From assembly GCF_900099785.1 (NCBI RefSeq), contig NZ_FNDS01000008.1, positions 62,001 to 126,000 of the forward strand: a stretch of 64,000 nt of DNA, in the 5' to 3' direction. Of the stretch, positions 38,202-47,759 are shown one piece after another. Made by a program: the position numbers and the translations under genes. The notes beneath the pieces are model-generated. The model saw only the letters and a list, made by a program, of their open reading frames with translations. It was not told where the DNA came from and did no database searches. Origin of the DNA: Pseudomonas panipatensis (lineage in GTDB: Bacteria > Pseudomonadota > Gammaproteobacteria > Pseudomonadales > Pseudomonadaceae). Each line of letters begins with the position of its first letter. Position 1 is the stretch's first letter.

Positions 38202-38289
38202 CCCCCGCCATGGGGCGGGGGTTGTCGATCCGGGCAGCGCTGCAGCGCTGCCCGAAGCGTCTGGCCCGGCGCGCGGCCGGGCGCCCCAG
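38202..38289 (-). repeat. Three consecutive strong hairpins between sbp and cysT
   Basis: CCCCCGCC/GGGCGGGGG around 38202-38221; a perfect 24-bp palindrome at 38231-38254 with arms CGGGCAGCGCTG; and GCCCGG/CCGGGC within 38261-38289. None has a long T run. They sit in the transcript immediately after the sbp coding region. Confidence 0.65.
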
Positions 38290-38292
38290 GCC

Positions 38293-39291
38293 TTACTGCG
38301 CCTGGTAGATCTTGTCGAAGATGCCGCCGTCGTTGAAGAACTTCGGCTGCGCGGATTTCCAGCCGCCGAAGTCCTTGTCGATGGTCACCAGATTGAGTTT
38401 CGGGAACTGCTGGGCGAACTCGGCGGCGATCTTCTCGTTGCGCGGACGGTAGAAGTTCTGCGCGGCGATGCGTTGGCCTTCTTCGCTGTACAGGTACTTG
38501 AGGTATTCCTCGGCGACCTTGCGCGTGCCTTTCTTGTCGACCACCTTGTCGACCACCGCCACGGGCGGCTCGGCGAGGATGGAGATCGACGGCACGACGA
38601 TTTCGAAGTTCTCGCCGCCTTGTTCCTTCTTGGCCAGGAAGGCTTCGTTCTCCCAGGCCAGCAGCACGTCGCCGATGTTGTTGTTGACGAAGGTGATGGT
38701 CGAGCCGCGGGCACCGGTATCCAGCACCGGCACGTGTTTGTACAGCTCTTTCACATAGGCCTCGGCCTTCTCGTCGCTAGCGAACTGGTGCTTGGCCCAG
38801 GCCCAGGCGGCGAGGAAGTTCCAGCGGGCGCCGCCGGAGGTCTTCGGGTTCGGCGTGACTACTTCCACGCCCGGCTTGGTCAGGTCGGCCCAGTCCTTGA
38901 TGCCCTTGGGGTTGCCCTTGCGCACCAGGAACACGATGGTCGAGGTGTAGGGAGTGCTGTTGTCCGGCAGGCGTGCTTGCCAGTCGGCCGACAGCAGGTT
39001 GCCGTTCTTGCTCAGTTCGTCGATGTCGCCGGCCAGGGCCAGGGTCACCACGTCGGCCTTGAGGCCGTCGATCACCGCGCGGGCCTGTTTGCCCGAGCCG
39101 CCGTGGGATTGCTGGATGCTCAGGTCGTCGCCGCCCTGGGCCTTCCAGTGCTTGATGAAGGCGGCGTTGTACGCCTGGTACAGCTCGCGGGTCGGGTCGT
39201 AGGAAACGTTCAGCAGTTGGCTGGCGGCGGCCGCGGGGCCGGCGATCAGGGCACTGGCCAGGGCGGCCAGGGCAAAACGGCGAAGGGACAT
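38293..39291 (-). CDS. sbp: Sulfate-binding periplasmic protein
   Basis: 332 residues with a signal peptide ([19 protein letters not shown]) and the sulfate-binding fold. Conserved ligand segments are [31 protein letters not shown] and GGARWNF. Known in pseudomonads as the main sulfate-starvation-induced periplasmic protein. First gene of the transporter operon; oscA lies upstream, with a stem-loop between. Confidence 0.95.
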   Translation of the reverse strand: MSLRRFALAALASALIAGPAAAASQLLNVSYDPTRELYQAYNAAFIKHWKAQGGDDLSIQQSHGGSGKQARAVIDGLKADVVTLALAGDIDELSKNGNLLSADWQARLPDNSTPYTSTIVFLVRKGNPKGIKDWADLTKPGVEVVTPNPKTSGGARWNFLAAWAWAKHQFASDEKAEAYVKELYKHVPVLDTGARGSTITFVNNNIGDVLLAWENEAFLAKKEQGGENFEIVVPSISILAEPPVAVVDKVVDKKGTRKVAEEYLKYLYSEEGQRIAAQNFYRPRNEKIAAEFAQQFPKLNLVTIDKDFGGWKSAQPKFFNDGGIFDKIYQAQ

Positions 39292-39347
39292 GTGCAGCTC
39301 CTGAAAGGCAATTCTTAGTGTTGTGCGTCAGCTGTTCTTAGGAAGGT

Positions 39348-39371
39348 GTCAGCCGCGCATTCGCGGCTGAC
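39348..39371 (-). repeat. Perfect hairpin between oscA and sbp
   Basis: GTCAGCCGCG and CGCGGCTGAC form a ten-base stem with a four-base loop. With no T run it may act as a partial terminator or mRNA-stability element between the two sulfur genes. Confidence 0.55.
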
Positions 39372-39449
39372 CACTGCAATACCGATGGGGGTGGGCTGTG
39401 GCGGCGGTCAAGGCGAATCCTCCGGTGTTCCAGTCGGCTGCCGGCAGGC

Positions 39450-39632
39450 TCAGGCCTGCTTGCTGGCGGGCTGCTGCAGGCGGAACTTTTCCTTGCGTTC
39501 GATCTGCACCACTTGGCCGTTGTGCACGGTGATTTCGACGGCGCCGAAACGCAGGCCGCGCAGGGCGCTCTGGACTTCGCGCAGGATGTTGGCTTCGTCC
39601 TGGCTATCGAGGCTACGGAGGGTTGCGCTCAT
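39450..39632 (-). CDS. oscA: Small sulfur-starvation protein OscA (DUF2292)
   Basis: 60 residues from ATG 39632, with AAGGAG eight bases upstream. ATLRSLDSQDEANILREVQSALRGLRFGAVEITVHNGQVVQIERKEKFRL is the DUF2292/YezD fold. OscA is needed for growth on organosulfur compounds under stress in P. corrugata, and is always found near sbp in pseudomonads. The molecular function is unknown. Confidence 0.9.
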   Translation of the reverse strand: MSATLRSLDSQDEANILREVQSALRGLRFGAVEITVHNGQVVQIERKEKFRLQQPASKQA

Positions 39633-39720
39633 GGATCTCTGCTCCTTGTGAGTGAGCCGCCGGCGGCCTGGCGGTGGGCGGCTCGTGCGGTATGAGCGCA
39701 TCTTAGACAGGAGCTATATA

Positions 39721-39743
39721 TTCTTAAAAATACTGTTTAAGAA
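39721..39743. promoter_or_regulatory. AT-rich inverted repeat upstream of oscA
   Basis: TTCTTAAA and TTTAAGAA arms flank AATACTG in a marked AT-rich patch (about 39715-39760) within GC-rich DNA. CysB boxes are AT-rich and dyadic, so this is a candidate CysB site and promoter for oscA-sbp-cysTWA. Confidence 0.45.
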
Positions 39744-39763
39744 TTTTTATATTCCGCGAAGTT

Positions 39764-42046
39764 TTATACGCTTTCGTCGACGTTCTGCGCCGTGGCGCAC
39801 CAGGGCAATTCGCTGGCTGGCTGCGGGCGTCCGTACCAGTAGCCCTGGCCGAAATCGCAGGCATGGCTGAGGAGGAAGGCCGCCTGGTCGGGGCGCTCGA
39901 TGCCTTCGGCGACCACCTTCAGGCCCATGCTGCGGGCCAGGGCGATGATCGCGCAGGCGATGGCGGCGTCCTCGGTGTCGCCGGGCAGGCCGGCGACGAA
40001 GCCCTGGTCGATCTTCAGCTTCTGCACCGGCATGCGCTTGAGGCGCATCAGCGAGGAGTAGCCGGTGCCGAAGTCGTCGATCGCCAGGTGCACCCCCAGC
40101 GCGCGCAGGCGCTGCATCAGCGCCACCGACTGGTCGACGTTCTGCATGATCGCGCTCTCGGTGACTTCCAGCACCAAGTGCTGCGGCGCCAGGTCGCTCT
40201 CGCGCAGGGCGCGCGCCACGCGATCTTCCAGACCCTCGCGGCAGAACACCCGGCTGGACAGGTTCACAGCGACGAACTCCAGCAGCACGCCCTGGTCCAG
40301 CCAGGCGCGCATCTGCCGGCAGGCCTGATCGAGCACCCAGGTGTCGATGGCAGCGATCAGACCGCAGGCTTCGGCCACCGGGATGAACTCGCCAGGCGGC
40401 ACCAGGCCGCGCTCCGGGTGCTGCCAGCGCACCAGCGACTCGACGCCGACCACCCGGCCGCTGGCCAGGTCGTGCACCGGCTGGTAGTAGACGCGCAGCT
40501 CGTCGTTTTCCAAGGCCTGGCGCAGTGCGGCCTCGACCTGCACATGGGCGCGCGCGCGGGCGGTCAGCTCCGGCGTGTAGAAGGCGTACAGGCTGCGGCC
40601 GCTGGCCTTGGCCTGGAACAGCGCGGCGTCGGCGTGCTGCAGCAGGTGGTCGACGTCGCGGGCGTCGTCCGGGTAGAGGCTGACGCCGAGGCTGGCGGAG
40701 ATGTAGATCGGCTGGCCGGCGACCTCGAAGGGCGCATCCATGGCGTCCAGCAGGCGTTGCGCCAGGCTGCTGACATGCTGCGGCAGGCGGTTTTCGAGGA
40801 TCACGGCGAACTCGTCGCCGCCCAGGCGGGCCAGCGAGCTGTGCTCGTCGAGGAGCCCGCGCAGGCGTTCGGCGACTGCCTTGACCAGCAGGTCGCCGGT
40901 GCTGTGGCCGAGGCTGTCGTTGATGTGCTTGAAGTGGTCGAGGTCGAGCAGCAACAGCGCGCCGCCGCTCTTGTCGCGCTCGCCGCGGGCCAGCGCCTGT
41001 TCGATGCGTTCGAGCAGGAGCAGGCGGTTGGGCAGCCCGGTGAGCGGGTCGTGGTGGGCGAGGAAGTCCAGTTCGCGCTGCGAGCGTTTGATGCTGCTGA
41101 GGTCGGAGAACACCGCGACGTAGTGGGTCAGCTTGCCCTTTTCGTCATGCACGGCGCAGATGTGTTGCCACTGCGGATACACCTCGCCGCTCTTGCGCCG
41201 GTTCCAGATTTCTCCGCACCAGACGCCGTCGGACTTCAGCGCTTGCCACATGCGTTGGTAGAAACCGTCGTCCTGCAGGCCGGACTTGAGCACTGAAGGA
41301 TTGCGGCCGAGCACCTCGTCGGCGCTGTAGCCGGTGATGCGCTGGAACGATGGGTTGATGTGCAGGATCTTGCCGTGCACGTCGGCGACCAGCAGGCCTT
41401 CCTGGGTCGCCTCGAAGACAGCGGCGGCCTGGCGCAGATGGTCGTCGGTCTGGCGCTGGCGGGTCACGTCGCGGCTGGTGCCGGTCATGCGCGTCGGTTC
41501 GCCATGGCCATCGCGGCTGACTCGGCCGCGCGTGTGAATCCAACGGTAGCCGCCGTCGCTGTGGCGCAGGCGATAGGTGCATTCGAACTGCGCGCTGCGG
41601 CCCTGCAGATGATCCTGGTAGGTGGCCAGGGTGCTCTCCCGGTCATCCGGGTGCAGGCGCTCGTACCACTGGCCGATCTGCGTGCCCATCTGGCAGTAGG
41701 GCACGCCGATCAGGTGGGCGTAGCCAGGCGAATAGAACACCTGGTCGTTACTCAGGTCCCACTCCCAGATGCCGTCTTCCACCGCGTCCAGGGCGCGGTT
41801 GAGACGCTGTTCGCTCTCTTCCAGGGCGGCGTAGGTGCGCTGCTGGTGCCCGAATTGGCGCTTCAGGAGCAGGAACAGCAGCAGGCTGGTCACGGCGATG
41901 AACAGGTATTTCTTGCCGGTCAGCCAGGGCATCAGGGCGCTTTCGTCGAGGATGAGCTGCAGCAACTGATCGCTCAGCACAGTCCAGAGACAGGCGGCAA
42001 CCAGGTACGCGAGGCAGATACGGAGGGCACTCAGGCGAGGGTTCAT
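39764..42046 (-). CDS. Membrane PAS-PAS-GGDEF-EAL c-di-GMP protein
   Basis: 760 residues: two N-terminal transmembrane helices (about 8-35, 48-62), PAS/PAC 1 (about 80-200, HPDDRESTLATYQDHL), PAS 2 (about 205-320), GGDEF (about 330-490, intact RLGGDEFAVIL) and EAL (about 505-745). No RxxD I-site. The EAL motif reads ESL (VVGVESLVRW), but NLSSRVF, EVTES, IDDFGTGYSS, KIDQGFV and AEGIE are present. Net activity is uncertain; the PAO1 counterpart PA0285 (PipA) has been described as a phosphodiesterase. It lies upstream of oscA on the same strand. Confidence 0.88.
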   Translation of the reverse strand: MNPRLSALRICLAYLVAACLWTVLSDQLLQLILDESALMPWLTGKKYLFIAVTSLLLFLLLKRQFGHQQRTYAALEESEQRLNRALDAVEDGIWEWDLSNDQVFYSPGYAHLIGVPYCQMGTQIGQWYERLHPDDRESTLATYQDHLQGRSAQFECTYRLRHSDGGYRWIHTRGRVSRDGHGEPTRMTGTSRDVTRQRQTDDHLRQAAAVFEATQEGLLVADVHGKILHINPSFQRITGYSADEVLGRNPSVLKSGLQDDGFYQRMWQALKSDGVWCGEIWNRRKSGEVYPQWQHICAVHDEKGKLTHYVAVFSDLSSIKRSQRELDFLAHHDPLTGLPNRLLLLERIEQALARGERDKSGGALLLLDLDHFKHINDSLGHSTGDLLVKAVAERLRGLLDEHSSLARLGGDEFAVILENRLPQHVSSLAQRLLDAMDAPFEVAGQPIYISASLGVSLYPDDARDVDHLLQHADAALFQAKASGRSLYAFYTPELTARARAHVQVEAALRQALENDELRVYYQPVHDLASGRVVGVESLVRWQHPERGLVPPGEFIPVAEACGLIAAIDTWVLDQACRQMRAWLDQGVLLEFVAVNLSSRVFCREGLEDRVARALRESDLAPQHLVLEVTESAIMQNVDQSVALMQRLRALGVHLAIDDFGTGYSSLMRLKRMPVQKLKIDQGFVAGLPGDTEDAAIACAIIALARSMGLKVVAEGIERPDQAAFLLSHACDFGQGYWYGRPQPASELPWCATAQNVDESV

Positions 42047-42211
42047 TGGGGTGAGGGGATGATTTATTGGCTGCGCAGTATAGAGGATGGCGTTTCGCCG
42101 CTGTTCATATCTAAAAGACCGGATGGTTTTCCCACTGCGCTTGTTGATAATGCAGGTTGGCCTTGTTTCCCGGGCCCATCGACCATCCCTCCCCGAGGTT
42201 CATTATCATTC

Positions 42212-43393
42212 ATGTGGTACAACGGTTTCCTTGACTTGCCGCTCTGGCAGTTATTGGTTGTCACGCTGGTGCTCACTCACATCACCATCGTCAGCGTGAC
42301 GGTCTACCTTCACCGCTATTCCGCGCATCGCGCCCTCGAACTGCATCCCGCCCTGCAGCACTTCTTCCGCTTCTGGTTGTGGCTGACCACGGCGATGAAC
42401 ACCCGCGAGTGGACCGCCATCCACCGTAAGCACCATGCCAAGTGCGAAACCGCCGAGGACCCGCACAGCCCGGTATACAAGGGGCTGGGCACCGTTCTCC
42501 GGCAAGGCGCCGAACTCTATCGCGCCGAGGCGAAGAACCAGGACACCCTGCGCATCTACGGCAAGAACTGCCCGGACGACTGGCTGGAGCGCAATGTCTA
42601 CAGCCGCTTCCCGACTGGCGGCGTGGCCCTGATGGCGCTCATCGACATCGCCCTGTTCGGTGCCCTCGGCCTGACCGTGTGGGCGGTGCAGATGGTGTGG
42701 ATCCCGTTCTGGGCCGCCGGCGTCATCAACGGCCTCGGCCACGCCATCGGCTACCGCAACTTCGAATGCCGCGACGCCGCCACCAACCTGGTGCCCTGGG
42801 GCATCATCATTGGCGGCGAAGAGCTGCACAACAACCACCATACCTACCCGAACTCGGCCAAGCTGTCGGTGAAGAAGTGGGAGTTCGACATGGGCTGGGC
42901 GTGGATCAAGCTGTTCTGCTTCCTCCGCCTGGCCAGGGTCGCCCGCGTGGCGCCCATCGCCCATCGGGTGGAAGGCAAGGGCAGCCTGGACATGGATACC
43001 GCCATGGCCATCCTCAACAATCGTTTCCAGATCATGGCGCAGTACCGCAAGCTGGTCATCGGGCCGCTGGTCAAGCAAGAGCTGGCCAAGGCCGATGCCT
43101 CGGTACGTCACCTGTTCCACCGTGCCAAGCGCCTGCTCGCGCGCGAAACCAGCCTGCTGGAAGAGCAACAGCAGGCGCGCATCCAGAGCCTGCTGGCGCA
43201 GAGCCAGGCCTTGCAAGTGATCTACGAGAAGCGCCTGGCCCTGCAGCAGATCTGGGTCAAGACCAGCGCCAACGGCCACGACATGCTCGCCGCCATCAAG
43301 CAATGGGTCCACGAAGCCGAAGCCAGTGGCATCCAGTCGCTGCGCGACTTCGCCGAGCAGCTCAAGACCTATTCGCTGCGCCCGGCGGTCTGA
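42212..43393 (+). CDS. desA: Acyl-phospholipid delta-9 desaturase
   Basis: Membrane di-iron enzyme that introduces a double bond into acyl chains of existing phospholipids. 393 residues from ATG 42212 (MWYNGFLDL). Three histidine boxes: HRYSAH, HRKHH and HNNHH. Hydrophobic segments are at the N-terminus (LLVVTLVLTHITIVSVTVYL) and mid-protein. A long basic helical tail follows. The Shine-Dalgarno is distant (GAGG about 15 bases away). The start agrees with DesA of P. aeruginosa. A terminator follows. Confidence 0.92.
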   Translation: MWYNGFLDLPLWQLLVVTLVLTHITIVSVTVYLHRYSAHRALELHPALQHFFRFWLWLTTAMNTREWTAIHRKHHAKCETAEDPHSPVYKGLGTVLRQGAELYRAEAKNQDTLRIYGKNCPDDWLERNVYSRFPTGGVALMALIDIALFGALGLTVWAVQMVWIPFWAAGVINGLGHAIGYRNFECRDAATNLVPWGIIIGGEELHNNHHTYPNSAKLSVKKWEFDMGWAWIKLFCFLRLARVARVAPIAHRVEGKGSLDMDTAMAILNNRFQIMAQYRKLVIGPLVKQELAKADASVRHLFHRAKRLLARETSLLEEQQQARIQSLLAQSQALQVIYEKRLALQQIWVKTSANGHDMLAAIKQWVHEAEASGIQSLRDFAEQLKTYSLRPAV

Positions 43394-43425
43394 CCGCGGA
43401 CCGCTGCGTTGGGGAAAACGTCACG

Positions 43426-43453
43426 AAAAGCCCGCCATCTGGCGGGCTTTTGT
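43426..43453 (+). terminator. Terminator of desA
   Basis: AAAAGCCCGCCA and TGGCGGGCTTTT arms, followed by GTCTTTT. Confidence 0.85.
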
Positions 43454-43520
43454 CTTTTCGCTGAGCGCTTCGCTGTTTTTGCGGTCATAGCCCTCTTCGA
43501 CAGGGCAAGGGAGATCGACC

Positions 43521-44492
43521 ATGGATGAAAAGGGCAAGACACCGCAGGACTACGAAGAAGCGCTGCTGGCGCTGTTGCACAGCCGCGCCGAAGTGGAGCG
43601 CCTGAAGCAGCGCGAACAGCTGTTCAGCGCGCTGTTGGCCAGTGTCAATGCGGTGCTCTGGGCATTCGACTGGCAGGCCCAGCGCATGGTCTATGTCAGC
43701 CCGGCGTACGAGCGCATCTTCGGCCGCTCGGCGGCCTTGCTGCTGGCCGACTTCAGCGAGTGGCGCAACGCGATCTACCCGGACGATCTGGACTACGCGC
43801 AGAGCAGCCTGTTGCAAGTGCTCGAACGCGGCGCGGTGGAGCAGCGCGAGTACCGCATCCTGCGCGCCGATGGCGAGGTGCGCTGGCTGAGCGACAAGTG
43901 CTTCATCAGCCAGCAGGGCGAGGCGGGCCTGCCGCTGATGGTGGTCGGCATCGCCGAAGACATCACCGACAAGAAGCAGCTGGAAAACGAGCTGCATCGT
44001 CTCGCCACCACCGATGTGCTGACCCAGAGCAGCAACCGCCGCTACTTCTTCGATAACGCCGAGCAGGCCTTCGACGATTGCCGGCGGGCTGGCACGCCGC
44101 TGGCCTTGCTGTTGCTGGACGTCGATGACTTCAAGAAGATCAACGATCGGCACGGTCACCAGGCGGGCGACCGGGTGCTGCAGCGCCTCGCCCAGTGCGC
44201 GTCGGTCTCGCTGCGTCGCGGCGACCTGTTCGGGCGCGTCGGCGGCGAGGAGTTCGCCGTGCTGCTGCCCGGCTGCGACCAGGGCACCGCGCGGCAGATC
44301 GGTGAGCGCTTGCAGCGCGAGGTGCAGCGTCTGCGCTTCAACGAGGGGGAAGAGTCCTTCGGCATCACCGTCAGCCAGGGGCTGACCCTGTTCAAGGAGG
44401 GCGACGAAAACCTCTCCGCCCTCTACGGTCGGGCCGACGCCGCGCTGTACCAGGCCAAGCGCAACGGCAAGGACCGCATCGAACTGGCCTGA
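43521..44492 (+). CDS. PAS-GGDEF diguanylate cyclase
   Basis: 323 residues: short coiled lead-in (DYEEALLALLHSRAEVERLKQREQLF), PAS domain (about 35-155) and GGDEF domain (about 160-320). The active site is GGEEF and the product-inhibition I-site RRGD lies exactly five residues before it (RRGDLFGRVGGEEF), so a functional, feedback-controlled c-di-GMP synthase is predicted. No membrane segment; the PAS may bind a redox or small ligand. Start supported by AAGGGAGA. Position fits PA0290. Confidence 0.9.
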   Translation: MDEKGKTPQDYEEALLALLHSRAEVERLKQREQLFSALLASVNAVLWAFDWQAQRMVYVSPAYERIFGRSAALLLADFSEWRNAIYPDDLDYAQSSLLQVLERGAVEQREYRILRADGEVRWLSDKCFISQQGEAGLPLMVVGIAEDITDKKQLENELHRLATTDVLTQSSNRRYFFDNAEQAFDDCRRAGTPLALLLLDVDDFKKINDRHGHQAGDRVLQRLAQCASVSLRRGDLFGRVGGEEFAVLLPGCDQGTARQIGERLQREVQRLRFNEGEESFGITVSQGLTLFKEGDENLSALYGRADAALYQAKRNGKDRIELA

Positions 44493-45081
44493 GCGCCGGC
44501 AAGCCCCTCTCCAGCATCATCGACGCGCATGCCTCGGAACCGGGCAGGGTGTGCTGTGTCTTCTTATATTCTTTATAAGCATTACTTTCTAATTATTAAT
44601 TCTTTTTTGTTTTAATTCGATTCTCTTATCGTCGGCTCTGCGTGGCCGTGGGCGCCAGGCGAGGATTTCTCGGGGATCGATGGCGGGTATCCGCCAGCGC
44701 AGCCGCCAGGGGAGGCGGCTTTCCGCTGACGGGAGCGTGTGGGGATTGCAGGCGTCGGGCTGAAAGCCGCGCCAGTTCTGGTGTCGGGCGAGGCTGCTCA
44801 GTTGGCCTGGAGTTTGCGATGCCGGTGGCGAAGCCCTTGGCTTCGACCACAAGAACAAGATGCGAGTACCCGCAATGCTGCCATTCCTTCCTGCAAGACC
44901 TGTTCTGCTCGCCCGCCCGTGCCACGACCCCGAATAGGGGCGCGACCGCTTCACACCGACCGATCTACGCCCTTTAGCTCCGGGCCTTGCCTGGCGCCTG
45001 GCCGTTCGGCCGGCTTCGCACGGCGAAATTGCCGCTGCGAATGGCTGACTTCACACAAGATCAATTAATGGGGAACCCAAT
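44493..45081. other. 589-base intergenic region before oprE, with an AT-rich stretch
   Basis: No credible gene. Bases 44557-44632 are strikingly AT-rich and T-heavy, with an inverted repeat CTTATA-TTCTT-TATAAG at 44563-44579. It lies 450 bases before oprE; the rest looks like non-coding leader. No convincing promoter consensus was fixed. Confidence 0.5.
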
Positions 45082-46467
45082 ATGAAGAGTCGTACCATCA
45101 CGCAATCCGCCCTGGCGCTCGCCGTGGCCAGTGCCGCGCTGGGTGTCCAGATCCAGGCGGCGAACGCCGCGGGCTTCATCGAGGACAGCAAGGCCAGCCT
45201 CACCCTGCGCAACTTCTACATCAACGCCGACAACCGCAACGGCAGCGCCGCGCCGAACAAGCAGGAGGAGTGGGGCCAGGGCTTCCTGCTCAACTATGCC
45301 TCCGGCTTCACCGAGGGCACCGTCGGCTTCGGCGTCGACGCCCTCGGCCTGCTCGGCGTGCGCCTGGACAGCGGCAAAGGCACCCACTACGAGTCCGCCA
45401 GCCAGCGCGCCGGCACTGTCTTCCCGTCTGACAGCGATGGCCGCGCCGTCGATGATTTCAGCAGCCTCGGCCTGACCGCCAAGGCCAAGGTGTCCAACAC
45501 CGAGTTCCGCTACGGCACCCTGCAGCCCAAGCTGCCGGTGGTGGTCTACAACGACGGTCGCCTGCTGCCGGTGACCTTCGAGGGTGGCCAGGTCACCTCC
45601 ACCGACCTGAAGGACTTCACCCTGGTCGCCGGCCAGTTGGAACATACCCGCGGGCGTAACTCCACCGACTGGCAGAGCCTGTCGATTTCCGGCGCCAATG
45701 GCAGCTCCGCGACTTCCCGCGACAGCAACAAGTTCTACTACGGCGGTGGCGACTACAAGGTCAACAAAGACCTGACGTTGCAGTACTACTACGGCCAGCT
45801 CACCGACTTCTACCAGCAGCATTTCCTCGGCCTGCAGCACAACTGGGCGATCGGCCCGGGCGTGCTGAAGACCGACCTGCGCGCCTTCGACAGCAACTCC
45901 GATGGCAAGAACGGCAGTGCCTCCGGCCGCGCCGATGGTTATGTGAGCAGCGGTTACTACGGCAATGGCGTGACCAAGGGTGAAGTGGACAACCGCGCCT
46001 TCAGCGGCCTGTTCACCTACACCGTCGCCGGCCACAGCTTCGGCGCCGGCTACCAGGTGCTCAACGGCGACAGCGACTTCCCCTTCCTCAACCGCGGCGA
46101 CGGCGAAGGCTCCACCGCCTACCTGATCACCGACGTGCAGATCGGCAAGTTCCAGCACGCCGGCGAGCGTACCTGGCAGGCCCGTTACGGCTACGATTTC
46201 GCCCAGCTCGGCGTCCCCGGCCTGACCGTCAACGCCATCTACCTGAACGGCGACAGCATCAAGACCAAGACTGGCGACCAGGGCGAGTGGGAGCGCGACT
46301 TCAGCGTCGCCTACGTGATCCCCGACGGCACCTTCAAGGGCCTCGGCTTCACCTGGAAGAACGCGGCGCTGCGCAGCGGCCTGCAGGCCTCCGGCTCGGG
46401 CACGCCGACCCAGCGCGATCAGGACGAGAACCGTCTGATCGTCAGCTACACCCTGCCGCTGCTGTAA
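45082..46467 (+). CDS. oprE: OprE-type outer-membrane porin (OprD family)
   Basis: 461 residues: signal peptide about 1-29 (ending NAA), then an 18-strand barrel pattern with alternating aromatic and hydrophobic strands and C-terminal SYTLPLL typical of OprD-family proteins. The family usually takes up amino acids or small organic acids. PA0291 OprE of P. aeruginosa is the closest by location, next to aguA; substrate unproven. GGGG-AAC precedes the ATG. Confidence 0.88.
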   Translation: MKSRTITQSALALAVASAALGVQIQAANAAGFIEDSKASLTLRNFYINADNRNGSAAPNKQEEWGQGFLLNYASGFTEGTVGFGVDALGLLGVRLDSGKGTHYESASQRAGTVFPSDSDGRAVDDFSSLGLTAKAKVSNTEFRYGTLQPKLPVVVYNDGRLLPVTFEGGQVTSTDLKDFTLVAGQLEHTRGRNSTDWQSLSISGANGSSATSRDSNKFYYGGGDYKVNKDLTLQYYYGQLTDFYQQHFLGLQHNWAIGPGVLKTDLRAFDSNSDGKNGSASGRADGYVSSGYYGNGVTKGEVDNRAFSGLFTYTVAGHSFGAGYQVLNGDSDFPFLNRGDGEGSTAYLITDVQIGKFQHAGERTWQARYGYDFAQLGVPGLTVNAIYLNGDSIKTKTGDQGEWERDFSVAYVIPDGTFKGLGFTWKNAALRSGLQASGSGTPTQRDQDENRLIVSYTLPLL

Positions 46468-46533
46468 GCGCCGGTAGCGATGCGCCTGCCCTCGCTGGGC
46501 GGCGCATTCCGGCAGCCGTCTTGGCCACCAATG

Positions 46534-46573
46534 AAAAAAGGCCGTCGTCCCTCACCGGGCGACGGCCTTTGCG
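46534..46573. terminator. Bidirectional terminator between oprE and aguA
   Basis: AAAGGCCGTCG and CGACGGCCTTT arms; A run on the left, TTT on the right. It serves convergent oprE and aguA. Confidence 0.8.
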
Positions 46574-46588
46574 TTTGCGGCGAGCGAC

Positions 46589-47698
46589 TCAGCGCGTCTG
46601 CGGCGCGGGCTGCTGCTGGGTGATGCAGTGAATGTTGCCGCCGCCGAGGAGGATCTCGCGGCCCGGTACCATCACCACCTCGTGCGCGGGGAACACGCGC
46701 TGGAGGATGGCCCTGGCCTCGGCGTCCTTCGCGTCGTCGAAGCTCGGCGCGATGATGCCGCCGTTGACGATCAGGAAGTTGACGTAGGAGCCGGCCAGGC
46801 GGATCGACGGGTCGCGCTCCTGTGTGCCGACCACCAGGTCGACGCCGGCGCATTCTTCTTCGGTGGCATGGATCGGCCCGGGAATCGGCATCTTGTGCAC
46901 CACCAACTGGCGACCCTTGGCGTCGCGCGCCTGCTCCAACACGCGCATGGCGGCCTGGCAGCGCGGGTAGTTCGGGTCCTGCGGGTCGTCGGTCCAGGCC
47001 AGCAGGACCTCGCCCGGGCGCACGTAGCAGCAGAAGTTGTCGACGTGACCGTCGGTTTCGTCGTTATAGAGGCCGTCCGGCAGCCAGATCACCGTGTCGA
47101 TGGCCAGGTGCTCGCGCAGTACCTGCTCGATCTCCTCGCGCGACAGGTGCGGGTTGCGGTTGCGGTTGAGCAGGCATTCCTCGGTGGTGATCAGGGTGCC
47201 TTCGCCATCGACGTGGATGGAGCCGCCTTCGAGCACGAAGCCTTCGGTACGGTAGCTCTGGCAGCGCTCGATCTCGAGGATCTTGGCGGCGACCTGGTCG
47301 TCACGCTGCCAGGGGAAATACAGGCCGCCTTCGAAGCCGCCCCAGGCGTTGAAGGTCCAGTCGACGCCGCGCACCGCGCCCCTGTCGTCGATGACGAAGG
47401 TTGGCCCGGTGTCACGCACCCAGGCGTCGTCGGTGCTGATCTCGACCACGCGGATATTGTCGCAGTGGGCGAGGCGCGCGCGGGCATTCTCGAACTGCCC
47501 GGCGGAAACGCAGACTGTCACCGGCTCGAAGCGCGCGATGGCTTCGGCCACGGCGCTGAAGGCGGCCTGCGCCGGCTTGCCGCCGAGGCGCCAGTTGTCC
47601 GGGCGCTCCGGCCAGACCATCCAGGTCTGGGTATGGGGTTCCCACTCCGCGGGCATGCGGAAGCCGTCGGCGCGGGGCGTGCTAGTCAGGGGGATCAT
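46589..47698 (-). CDS. aguA: Agmatine deiminase
   Basis: Agmatine to N-carbamoylputrescine plus ammonia. 369 residues from ATG 47698. Amidinotransferase fold with [25 protein letters not shown] (acid-His pair) and the nucleophile Cys in [12 protein letters not shown]. 61 bases follow the aguB stop, in the aguBA operon. The start agrees with AguA length. Confidence 0.95.
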   Translation of the reverse strand: MIPLTSTPRADGFRMPAEWEPHTQTWMVWPERPDNWRLGGKPAQAAFSAVAEAIARFEPVTVCVSAGQFENARARLAHCDNIRVVEISTDDAWVRDTGPTFVIDDRGAVRGVDWTFNAWGGFEGGLYFPWQRDDQVAAKILEIERCQSYRTEGFVLEGGSIHVDGEGTLITTEECLLNRNRNPHLSREEIEQVLREHLAIDTVIWLPDGLYNDETDGHVDNFCCYVRPGEVLLAWTDDPQDPNYPRCQAAMRVLEQARDAKGRQLVVHKMPIPGPIHATEEECAGVDLVVGTQERDPSIRLAGSYVNFLIVNGGIIAPSFDDAKDAEARAILQRVFPAHEVVMVPGREILLGGGNIHCITQQQPAPQTR

Positions 47699-47759
47699 GG
47701 GGTCACCAGTTTCAAGCGGCTGCGGAGGGCGGGGAGGCAAGGCCTCCCGCCAGGCGGAC

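Noticed and set aside
45045..45070. Possible ANR box before oprE
   Set aside because: One ATCAA half-site is present but the other half is TTCAC-like, and it sits over the ribosome-binding region.
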